Origin: Methylobacterium tardum
GTDB taxonomy: Bacteria > Pseudomonadota > Alphaproteobacteria > Rhizobiales > Beijerinckiaceae
Length of the DNA stretch: 64,000 bases
Direction: 5' to 3'
Assembly (NCBI RefSeq): GCF_023546765.1
Contig: NZ_CP097484.1
Coordinates: 1,739,501 to 1,803,500, forward strand
Position 1 is the stretch's first letter. Each line of letters opens with the position of its first letter. The position numbers and the translations under genes are program-made. Under the pieces are notes generated by a model. The model ran no database searches. It was given only the letters and a program-made list of their open reading frames with translations, and was not told the DNA's origin. This document shows positions 50,034 to 57,169 of the stretch, one piece after another.

Positions 50034-50402
50034 CTACCCCGTGCGGCGGGCCGTCCAGCGTCCCGAGCACGAGCCCAGACCGGAGAGCGTCCAGCGCCCC
50101 CGTCCCGCGGCCCCGCTGAGGCGGCCGGACACCGCGACGTTGGCGAGGCCCTTGCGGATTGTGCCGGTGATCCGGCCGTCCTCTCCGGCATGGCCGGAGG
50201 CATCAACGCCGTTGCCCCCGGCCTCATCCACCTGCCCGTCCCGGATCACGATGGGGTAGCGATAGGGCCCGGTGCAGGTCCCGCTCTCGGTCATCGCCAC
50301 GACCGACCAAGCCCCATCGAACCGGTTCGACGCGTGGGCTGCCCCCGAGGCGAGGCCGAGGATCAGGGCCGGTGCGAGCACCGCGTCACGAAGTCGGTTC
50401 AT
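50034..50402 (-). CDS. Small periplasmic protein of a Methylobacterium-type family
   Basis: 122 aa with a signal peptide (LAPALILGLASGAAHA, S-N follows). The mature domain contains FDGAWSVVAMTESGTCTGPY, YPIVIRDGQVDEAGGNGVDA, TGTIRKGLANVAVSGRLSG and RGRWTLSGLGSCSGRWTARR. The DGxW...C...YPI pattern recurs in small alphaproteobacterial exported proteins of unknown role. The 50-bp stretch around 49870-49930 past its end is AT-rich. Confidence 0.68.
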   Translation of the reverse strand: MNRLRDAVLAPALILGLASGAAHASNRFDGAWSVVAMTESGTCTGPYRYPIVIRDGQVDEAGGNGVDASGHAGEDGRITGTIRKGLANVAVSGRLSGAAGRGRWTLSGLGSCSGRWTARRTG

Positions 50403-50747
50403 GGTCTCCTCTGCAAGTTCGCGAGACGAAGTCGCGGCTCATCGCGTCCGGGTCGAACCGAATGGGCGCGCCCGGCACAACCACGACAGGGCGCCGGGCT
50501 TCGAGAGGCTGTCAGGCAGCGTCCCGAGACGGCGATATGGGGGCGAACGGCCTCGGCGCACTGAGAGAACGCTACCGGTACGCGGCTTTTTCCAGGGCGT
50601 GAGCTCCAGGGCGCGCACCGTCCGGATGGCGGGCTGCGTCCGATCCTGAGAGCCCGCCGCTGACGCACCGGAACGGCGGCAGGCCCGGGTCTCTGCCGGC
50701 GCGGGATCAGATCGGGGAAGCCAGATCCCGCGTTTCCGCACCAAGCC
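50403..50747. other. Intergenic stretch, nothing recognised
   Basis: 345 bp between the exported protein start and the dimeric-barrel gene stop, both on the minus strand. Normal GC, no ORF with gene-like codon pattern, no hairpin of note. It should contain the promoter of the gene starting at 50402. Confidence 0.4.
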
Positions 50748-51083
50748 CTAACGGCTTGGCGGCAGGGTCCGGCCCTCGCTGACGAGATGATAGAAGCGCC
50801 CCTCGAACATCTGCATCACCGCTTCGGTGGCGGCGTGCGATTCCGGGCGGATCGGGGAAGCGAGGCAGGCGTCCAGCGTCGCCTGATCGGGAAAGTCCAT
50901 CTCGAGGATCATGGCGATCGGCCGCGCGTCGGCGTCCTTGGAGACGAGGCGCTGCACCCGCACCGCGGTGACGCCCGGGAAGCGCCGCCAGAACGGCTCC
51001 AGCTCATCCCGGACCCGGCGGAAGAACTCCTCCTCGCGACCGTCGCGCACCGTGCCCTCGTAGATCGCGGTCCTCGTCAGCAT
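50748..51083 (-). CDS. Dimeric alpha/beta-barrel (EthD/Dabb-like) protein
   Basis: 111 aa from ATG 51083. Ferredoxin-like barrel: TAIYEGTVRDGREEEFFRRV, ELEPFWRRFPGVTAVRVQR, RPIAMILEMDFPDQATLDAC, SPIRPESHAATEAVMQMFEG. This pattern is typical of the EthD/stress-responsive dimeric barrel superfamily. No catalytic role can be assigned. Divergent from the glycine-riboswitch operon. Confidence 0.72.
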   Translation of the reverse strand: MLTRTAIYEGTVRDGREEEFFRRVRDELEPFWRRFPGVTAVRVQRLVSKDADARPIAMILEMDFPDQATLDACLASPIRPESHAATEAVMQMFEGRFYHLVSEGRTLPPSR

Positions 51084-51243
51084 CGGTCGCTCCCTGAATT
51101 CCTCCGTCAACCGACGGTGGCCGGGATCGCTCCCGGCGGTGACAACCGGGATCGGCTGTCGGCGAAATCCGTCCCGGCCGGGACGTGCGGGCTTCTCCCC
51201 GACGGGCGACCGGCGTATCCGAGAAGCAGCCCATCGCGACGAT

Positions 51244-51450
51244 GCGGGAGAGACCGGGATCTTCCCAGCAGAGGGGACCCGGCGCCGACGGAGCAACCGC
51301 CCCGGAAACTCTCAGGCACCGGAACCGTGTCGTCAGGGCGATCTGGAGAGTGGTGCAGCGGGTGGACCCGTGGGCACCCGCCGAAGGGGACGTCCGTGCT
51401 TCGCCTCGCCAGGGCGCGGCCGGATCAAGCTCTCAGGCATCGGGACAGAT
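51244..51450 (+). ncRNA. Tandem glycine riboswitch
   Basis: Two aptamers in tandem. The first is about 51244-51326: GCGGGAGAGACC, CGGCGCCGACGGAGCAACC, AAACTCTCAGGCACCGGAAC. The second is about 51342-51450: CTGGAGAGTGG, CACCCGCCGAAGGGGACG, AAGCTCTCAGGCATCGGGAC. Paired GAGAG/CTCTC P1 ends and the GCCGAAGG and CTCTCAGGCA cores are diagnostic. Upstream of the DadA-type gene at 51518, it should switch expression on when glycine is in excess. Confidence 0.93.
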
Positions 51451-51517
51451 GGGGCGCGCAACCGGCCGACCGCACAGGGCGGCCTTCCCGCGTCCCGACG
51501 TCTCGGAGTCCCGAACC

Positions 51518-52780
51518 ATGACCCACATCGCCGTGATCGGCGCCGGCATCACCGGCGTGACGACCGCCTACGCGCTCGCCCAGCGCGGCTACCGCGTCAC
51601 CGTCCTCGACCGGCAGCGCTACGCCGCCATGGAGACCTCCTTCGCCAATGGCGGCCAGCTCTCGGCCTGCAACGCCGAGGTCTGGAACAAGCTCTCCACG
51701 GTGGTGCAGGGCCTGCGCTGGATGCTGCGCCGGGACGCGCCGCTGCTGATGAATCCCAAGCCCTCCTGGCACAAGCTGTCCTGGATGGCGGAGTTCGTCC
51801 GCGAGATCGCCCATTATCGCGCCAACACCGTGGAGACGGTGCGGCTGGCCCTGAAGGCCCGGGAGGCCCTGTTCGCCATGGCCGAGGCCGAGGGGATCGA
51901 GTTCGACCTGAAGACCCGCGGCATCCTGCATTTCTACCGGGACCGGGCGAGCTTCGAGAAGGCCACCGCCGTCAACGCTCTGCTGCGGGAGGGCGGCCTG
52001 GAGCGCTACGCCGTGACCCCCGAGGAGATCCGGGCGATCGAGCCGACGCTGGCCGGGCGCTATCACGGCGGCTACTTCACGCCCTCGGACGCCACCGGCG
52101 ACATCCACAAATTCACCCGCGGCCTCGCTTCCGCCTGCGCGCGCAAGGGCGTCCGCTTCGTCCAGGACGCCAGCGTCGAGACGATCGCGCCGGGGGAGGG
52201 GGGCTACGCGGTTCGCTGGCGTGACGCGGGCCAGACGGCCGGCGACGCGCGGGTCCTGCGGGCCGACGCGGTGGTGATCTGCGCGGGCTGCGCCAGCCGG
52301 CACTTCGCGGCGATGCTGGGCGACCGGGTCAACGTCTACCCGGTGAAGGGCTACTCGATCACCGTGAACCTGCTGACCCCGGAGGCGCAGGCGGCGGCCC
52401 CGGAGGTGAGCATCCTCGACGAGGCGGCCAAGATCGTCACCAGCCGCCTCGGCGGCGAGCGCCTGCGGGTCGCCGGCACCGCCGAGTTCAACGGCTTCAA
52501 CCGCGACATCCGACACGACCGGATCCAGCCGCTGGTCGACTGGACCCGGGAGCAGTTCCCGTTGGTCGACACCGACCGGGTGGTGGCCTGGAGCGGCCTG
52601 CGGCCGATGCTGCCGAACATGCTGCCCAAGGTCGGTCGCGGCCGCCGGCCCGGAATCTTCTACAACACCGGGCACGGCCATCTCGGCTGGACCCTCTCGG
52701 GCGCCACCGCCGAACTCGTCGCCGGCGCGATCGCCGCCGAGCACGCCCCGGAGCCGATGGTCCTGCCGCTCGCAGCCTGA
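51518..52780 (+). CDS. dadA: D-amino-acid dehydrogenase DadA-type, riboswitch-controlled
   Basis: 420 aa FAD oxidoreductase that feeds electrons to the respiratory chain while deaminating an amino acid. HIAVIGAGITGVTTAYALAQ is the FAD fold. Further DadA features are METSFANGGQLSACNAEVWN, YVTP-type YFTPSDATGDIHKFTRGLAS, VNVYPVKGYSITVNLLTPEA, VAWSGLRPMLPNMLPKVGR and NTGHGHLGWTLSGATAELVA. Behind a glycine riboswitch, so its substrate may be glycine (to glyoxylate and ammonia) instead of, or besides, D-alanine. A hairpin follows at 52846. The neighbours downstream handle hydroxyaspartate. Confidence 0.85.
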   Translation: MTHIAVIGAGITGVTTAYALAQRGYRVTVLDRQRYAAMETSFANGGQLSACNAEVWNKLSTVVQGLRWMLRRDAPLLMNPKPSWHKLSWMAEFVREIAHYRANTVETVRLALKAREALFAMAEAEGIEFDLKTRGILHFYRDRASFEKATAVNALLREGGLERYAVTPEEIRAIEPTLAGRYHGGYFTPSDATGDIHKFTRGLASACARKGVRFVQDASVETIAPGEGGYAVRWRDAGQTAGDARVLRADAVVICAGCASRHFAAMLGDRVNVYPVKGYSITVNLLTPEAQAAAPEVSILDEAAKIVTSRLGGERLRVAGTAEFNGFNRDIRHDRIQPLVDWTREQFPLVDTDRVVAWSGLRPMLPNMLPKVGRGRRPGIFYNTGHGHLGWTLSGATAELVAGAIAAEHAPEPMVLPLAA

Positions 52781-52840
52781 CCCGGGTTTCCAAAGGGCCT
52801 TGAGGCCCTTCGGCGGGTTGTCAGGGCGGAGCCCTGACGC
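52781..52840. repeat. Interspersed palindromic repeat, copy C
   Basis: CCCGGGTTTCCAAAGGGCC, AGGCCCTTCGGCGGG and GTCAGGGC-GGA-GCCCTGAC: the same blocks as copies A, B and D, with the last stem missing. Confidence 0.75.
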
Positions 52841-52845
52841 GCGGC

Positions 52846-52885
52846 ACGGCGCGCCAACCCGTCCCCCAACCGGGGGGCGCGCCGT
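52846..52885 (+). terminator. Hairpin with T-rich tail after dadA
   Basis: 10-bp stem ACGGCGCGCC / GGCGCGCCGT, then CGCAGATTATTTTGTATTCTC. Could end the dadA transcript or act as an attenuator before the next gene, which starts at 52937. Confidence 0.6.
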
Positions 52886-52936
52886 CGCAGATTATTTTGT
52901 ATTCTCTTTCCGAGCCACCCCGGAAACCGAGCCGCG

Positions 52937-54076
52937 ATGCCCTCGTCTCCCGCCTATCTCGACCCCGCGACCGGGGCGACCTACCCGATCGAGACGCCGC
53001 GCTGGCGCTCCGAGACGGGCGGTCCGCTGATGATCAGCGACCTGCCGGGGATCGGGCGGGCGGAGATCGACACGGGCCGGCGCTCCCTCTGGCGCTACGC
53101 CGCCGCCCTGCCGGTGGCGGTGGCCGACCCGGTCTCGCTGGGGGAGGGCTGCACCCCGCTGGTGCGCCGGCCCTGGCGCGGCGGCCACGCCCATTTCAAG
53201 CTCGAGTGGTTCGCGCCCTCGGGCAGCTTCAAGGACCGGGGCGCGTCCGTGATGCTGTCGATCCTGCGCCAGCAGGGGATCGACGCGGTGCTGGAGGATT
53301 CTTCCGGGAACGGCGGCGCCGCGGTGGCGACCTACGCGGCCGCCGCCGGGATGCGGGCGAAGATCCTGGTCCCGGCCTCGACCTCGCCGGCCAAGACCGT
53401 CCAGATGCGGGCCGCCGGCGCCGAAGTCGAGCTGATCCCCGGCACCCGCCAGGACACCGCCGACGCGGCCGTTGCCCAAGCGGAGTCGATCTTCTACGCC
53501 AGCCACAACTGGCAGGCCCATTTCCTCCAGGGCACCAAGACGCTCGCCTACGAGCTGTGGGAGGATCTGGGTTTCACCGCGCCCGACGCCGTGATCATCC
53601 CGTGCGGGGCCGGCAGCAACATCCTCGGCTGCGATATCGGCTTCTCGGAGCTGCTGCGCCGCGGGGCGATCGCCCGCCTGCCGCGGCTCTACGCGGTCCA
53701 GCCGGCCCACTGCGCCCCCCTGCACGCGGGTTTCGAGGCCGGCGCCGCGGATTTCGTGCCGGTCACCCCGCGCCCGACACTGGCCGAGGGCGCCTCGATC
53801 GCCCAGCCGGTCCGCGGCCGGGAGGTACTGGCAGCGCTCCGCCGCTCCGGCGGCGGCACCGTGGCGGTCTCCGAGGAATCCATCGAGGCGGCCCTGATGG
53901 AGCTCGCCCGGTCGGGCCTCTACGTCGAGCCGACCTGCGCCATGGCGGCGGCGGCGCTCACCGACCTCACCGCGCGCGGCGCGATCCGGCCCGAGGAGAC
54001 CACCGTGGTGGTGCTCACCGGCACCGGCATCAAGGCGACGCCGCGCATCGCCGAGCTTCTGGGCCTCGCCCCGTAA
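52937..54076 (+). CDS. Threonine-synthase-like PLP enzyme
   Basis: 379 aa fold-type II PLP enzyme. Motifs: LGEGCTPLVRRPWRGGHAHF, PLP lysine K99 in APSGSFKDRGASVMLSIL, VLEDSSGNGGAAVATYAA, phosphate-binding IIPCGAGSNILGCD, and VEPTCAMAAAALTDLTA. It is shorter than housekeeping thrC, lacks that enzyme's N-terminal domain, and a separate thrC is at the window start. In this cluster a dehydratase of hydroxyaspartate or of a hydroxy-amino acid is more likely than threonine synthesis. It could also be a diaminopropionate-lyase-like enzyme. 45 nt upstream of bhcC. Confidence 0.82.
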   Translation: MPSSPAYLDPATGATYPIETPRWRSETGGPLMISDLPGIGRAEIDTGRRSLWRYAAALPVAVADPVSLGEGCTPLVRRPWRGGHAHFKLEWFAPSGSFKDRGASVMLSILRQQGIDAVLEDSSGNGGAAVATYAAAAGMRAKILVPASTSPAKTVQMRAAGAEVELIPGTRQDTADAAVAQAESIFYASHNWQAHFLQGTKTLAYELWEDLGFTAPDAVIIPCGAGSNILGCDIGFSELLRRGAIARLPRLYAVQPAHCAPLHAGFEAGAADFVPVTPRPTLAEGASIAQPVRGREVLAALRRSGGGTVAVSEESIEAALMELARSGLYVEPTCAMAAAALTDLTARGAIRPEETTVVVLTGTGIKATPRIAELLGLAP

Positions 54077-54120
54077 TCGAGCCCCGTCACGAGATCCGCA
54101 CGCGATCAGGAGGACACACC

Positions 54121-55242
54121 ATGCGCAACAACATTCCCGCCAGCGTCGGGATGCCGGTCGAGGAGGTGGACACCCCCTGCCTGCTGGTCGACCTCGACGC
54201 CCTCGAGCGCAACGTCGACAAGCTCGGCCGCTTCATGAAGGCGCACGGCCTGCGCCACCGGGCGCACGCCAAGACCCACAAATCGTCGGACATCACGGTC
54301 CTGCAGATCGAGCGGGGCGGGGCTTGCGGCGTCTGCTGCCAGAAGGTCAGCGAGGCCGAGGCGCTGGTGAGCGCCGGCATCCGCGATGTGCTGGTCTCCA
54401 ACCAGGTGGTGGCGCCGAAGAAGATCGAGCGCCTCGCGGCGCTCGCCACCCGGGCGCGGGTGCTGGTCTGCGTCGGCGACCTCGGCAACGTCGGCGACCT
54501 CTCGGCGGCGGCGGTCAAGTACGGCGTCACCCTGGAGTGCCTCGTGGAGATCGACGTCGGCGCCGGCCGCTGCGGCGTCGCCCCGGGCGAGCCCGCAGTG
54601 GCGATCGCGCAGAAGATCGCGGCGTCGCCGGGCCTCAGCTTCGCCGGCCTGCAGGCCTACCAGGGCAAGGCTCAGCACGTGCGCGACTTCGGCGAGCGCC
54701 AAGCCCTGATCCAGACGGCGATCGACGAGACCCGGCGCACCGTCGACCTGCTCAAGGCCGTGGGCCTCGACTGCGCCATCGTGGCGGGGGCCGGCACCGG
54801 CAGCTTCGCCATGGAGGGCGGCAGCGGCGTCTACAACGAGCTGCAATGCGGCTCCTACGTCTTCATGGACGCGGATTACCAGCGGGTGAAGGACGCCGAG
54901 GGCCGGCCGATCGCGGAGTTCGAGAACAGCCTGTTCATCTACACGGCGATCATGAGCAAGGCGAAGGCGGACGTCGCGATCTGCGATGCCGGCCTGAAGG
55001 CACAGAGCATCGATAGCGGCCTGCCGGTGGTCTTCGGCCGGGACGACGTGGAGTACATCAAGTGCTCGGACGAGCACGGGGTGATCAGCGACCCCGGCAA
55101 CGTCTTGAAGCTCAACGAGCGCCTGAAGCTGATCCCCGGCCATTGCGACCCGACGGTCAACGTCTACGACTGGTATGTCGGCGTGCGGAACGGCCGCGTC
55201 GAGGCGATCTGGCCGGTCACCGCCCGCGGCATGACCCTGTAG
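54121..55242 (+). CDS. bhcC: 3-Hydroxy-D-aspartate aldolase, BhcC/DSD1-like
   Basis: 373 aa, PLP (alanine racemase N-fold) D-threonine-aldolase family with GGAGG before ATG. N-terminus VDTPCLLVDLDALERNVDKL, PLP lysine near HRAHAKTHKSSDI, then GACGVCCQKVSEAEALVSAG and LVEIDVGAGRCGVAPGE. The C-domain has QCGSYVFMDADYQRV, FGRDDVEYIKCSDEHGVISD and the metal-binding GHCDPTVNVYDWYVGVRNG. This resembles the Paracoccus 3-hydroxyaspartate aldolase that joins glycine and glyoxylate (or splits the product). D-threonine or D-serine activity is possible too. Confidence 0.85.
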   Translation: MRNNIPASVGMPVEEVDTPCLLVDLDALERNVDKLGRFMKAHGLRHRAHAKTHKSSDITVLQIERGGACGVCCQKVSEAEALVSAGIRDVLVSNQVVAPKKIERLAALATRARVLVCVGDLGNVGDLSAAAVKYGVTLECLVEIDVGAGRCGVAPGEPAVAIAQKIAASPGLSFAGLQAYQGKAQHVRDFGERQALIQTAIDETRRTVDLLKAVGLDCAIVAGAGTGSFAMEGGSGVYNELQCGSYVFMDADYQRVKDAEGRPIAEFENSLFIYTAIMSKAKADVAICDAGLKAQSIDSGLPVVFGRDDVEYIKCSDEHGVISDPGNVLKLNERLKLIPGHCDPTVNVYDWYVGVRNGRVEAIWPVTARGMTL

Positions 55243-55243
55243 G

Positions 55244-55361
55244 GGATTCCGAAGGGCTGAAGCCCTTCGGCGGGGTGTCGGGGCGGCGCCCCGACACCGG
55301 GCTCCGCCCGAGGGCAGGGCTCTGCCCTGCACCCGCAAAAGGTCGAAGACCTTTTGAAACC
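55244..55361. repeat. Interspersed palindromic repeat, copy D
   Basis: The most complete copy: GAAGGGCTGAAGCCCTTCGG, TGTCGGGGC-GGC-GCCCCGACA, AGGGCAGGGC-TCT-GCCCTGC, AAAAGGTC-GAA-GACCTTTT and GAAACC. Lies between bhcC and the next gene. Confidence 0.78.
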
Positions 55362-55385
55362 ATGACTTGGGAGGTCCCTGAATCC

Positions 55386-56324
55386 ATGCGCTTCATCTCT
55401 GAGGAGGAATCCGCCGCCCTGGTCGATCACGCCATGGCGTTCGACGCGGCCCGCGAGGCGCTGATCGCCGCTGTCGCGCCGGGCACCACCCTGTTCCCGG
55501 CGGTGCTCGGCCACGGCTCGGAGCCGGCCAACCGGTTCTCGATCAAGTCGGGCTCCACGGCGGACTATGCCGGCCTGAAGGTCGGCTCGTTCTGGCCCGG
55601 CAACCCCGACCGGGGCCTGCCGCGGCACAATTCGGTGATCCTGCTGTTCGACCAGGCCGTCGGCCGGGTCGACACGGTGATCGAGGCCGGGCGGGTGAAC
55701 GCCTACCGGACCGCCGCCGCCGACGCGGTGGCGGCCAGTGTCCTGGCGCGGCCGAATTCGGCGGTGCTCGCCGTGTTCGGGGCCGGCAACCAGGCCGAGT
55801 TCGAGTGCGCGGCGCTCGCCCGGGTCTTGCCGATCCGGACGGTGCTGGTCGTCGCCCGAGACGCAGCCAAGGTCGCGGGCTTTGCCGAGCGCTTGGCGGG
55901 GCAGGGGGCGTCCGGGATCGACGTGCGGGCGGCCTCCGCCCGGGAGGCCTGCGCGGCGGCCGACGTGATCGTCACGGCGACGCCGGCCCGCGCGCCGCTG
56001 TTCGAGGCCGACTGGGTCCGCCCCGGCACGCACGTCGCCGCCATGGGCGCGGACGCGAAGGGCAAGCAGGAGCTGCCCCCGGCCCTGCTGGAGCGGGCGG
56101 CCCTGTTCTGCGACCTGCCGGAGCAGTCGCGCACCATCGGCGAGTTCCAGCACGCCTCCGCGCAGGCTCAAGGCGGCCTCACGGCGCTCGGCGATGTGCT
56201 GCGGCGCGGGGAGGGGGGCCGGACGGACCGGGACCAGATCACCGTGTTCGATTCCTCCGGCATCGCCCTGCAGGACCTGACCATCGCCCAGGCGATCCTC
56301 GCCAAAGCCGACGCGCGCTTGTAG
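55386..56324 (+). CDS. Ornithine cyclodeaminase/mu-crystallin family, iminosuccinate reductase-like
   Basis: 312 aa NAD(P)-dependent imine reductase fold. Start RFISEEESAALVDHAM (GGGAGG upstream of ATG 55386). LKVGSFWPGNPDRGLPRHNS carries the substrate arm, NAYRTAAADAVAAS the conserved arginine-containing region, and AVLAVFGAGNQAEFECAA the dinucleotide site; GTHVAAMGADAKGKQE is also family-typical. Other members are alanine dehydrogenases, cyclodeaminases and BhcD. Following BhcC, reduction of iminosuccinate to aspartate is the best guess. Confidence 0.85.
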   Translation: MRFISEEESAALVDHAMAFDAAREALIAAVAPGTTLFPAVLGHGSEPANRFSIKSGSTADYAGLKVGSFWPGNPDRGLPRHNSVILLFDQAVGRVDTVIEAGRVNAYRTAAADAVAASVLARPNSAVLAVFGAGNQAEFECAALARVLPIRTVLVVARDAAKVAGFAERLAGQGASGIDVRAASAREACAAADVIVTATPARAPLFEADWVRPGTHVAAMGADAKGKQELPPALLERAALFCDLPEQSRTIGEFQHASAQAQGGLTALGDVLRRGEGGRTDRDQITVFDSSGIALQDLTIAQAILAKADARL

Positions 56325-56371
56325 GGGAGGCCGGCGCCGGCCCTCCCCGCCCCGGCGGAGGACAGGACGGC

Positions 56372-57160
56372 ATGCAGGACAGGCAGATCCGGGTCATCGG
56401 CATCGGCACGGGCGATCCCGAGCACCTGACCCTCCAGGCGGTGCGGGCGCTCGCCGACGTCGACGCGGTGTTCGTCCTCGACAAGCGCGCCGAGACCGCC
56501 GACCTGGTTGAGATCCGCCGCCGGATCTGCGCGGCCCATATCCGAAAACCCCACCGGGTCGTTACGGTCGAGGACCCGCCCCGGGAGCGCCGCCCGGCCG
56601 ATTACGGGCGCACCGTCGAGGCCTGGCACGCGGCCCGGGCCGAGCGGCTGGAGGCGGCCTTCGCGGCCCATCTCGGGGCCGGGGAGGTGGGGGCGATCCT
56701 GGCCTGGGGGGACCCGGCCCTCTACGACAGCGTCCTGCGCATCCTCGACCACATCCTGGCCCGCGGACGGGTGCCGTTCCGGCGCCTCGTCGTGCCCGGA
56801 CTGTCCAGCGTGCAGGTCCTCGCCGCCCGCCACGGCGTGCCGCTGAACGGCATCGGCGGGTCGGTGCTGATCACCACCGGCCGTCGCCTCGCCGCGGGGT
56901 GGCCGGCGGAGGCGGAGAGCGTCGTGGTGATGCTCGACGGCGACCCGACCTTCGCGCATCTGGACCCGGACCTGACGATCTACTGGGGTGCCTATCTCGG
57001 CAGCCCGGACGAGATCCTGGTCTCCGGCCGGCTGAGCGACGCGGGCGACGAGATCCGCCGCGTCCGCGCCGAGGCCCGGGCCCGGCACGGCTGGATCATG
57101 GACATCTACCTGCTGCGCCGTGACCGCGCCGCCACGGACAGCGCCGGCGCGGCCGGCTAG
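56372..57160 (+). CDS. cobF: Precorrin-6A synthase (deacetylating)
   Basis: 262 aa SAM-dependent methyltransferase of aerobic cobalamin synthesis. It methylates C-1 of precorrin-5 and releases acetate. IRVIGIGTGDPEHLTLQAVR is the CobF/CbiH-family start, then ILAWGDPALYDSVLRILDHI, VPGLSSVQVLAARHGVPLN and IYWGAYLGSPDEILVSG. GGCGGAGGAC precedes ATG. No other cob gene in the window. The gene 47 nt upstream belongs to another pathway but may share a transcript. Confidence 0.93.
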   Translation: MQDRQIRVIGIGTGDPEHLTLQAVRALADVDAVFVLDKRAETADLVEIRRRICAAHIRKPHRVVTVEDPPRERRPADYGRTVEAWHAARAERLEAAFAAHLGAGEVGAILAWGDPALYDSVLRILDHILARGRVPFRRLVVPGLSSVQVLAARHGVPLNGIGGSVLITTGRRLAAGWPAEAESVVVMLDGDPTFAHLDPDLTIYWGAYLGSPDEILVSGRLSDAGDEIRRVRAEARARHGWIMDIYLLRRDRAATDSAGAAG

Positions 57161-57169
57161 ACCGCCGCC

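Noticed and set aside
52937..54076. Housekeeping threonine synthase
   Set aside because: A separate, typical thrC is at the window start, and this protein lacks its N-terminal domain.
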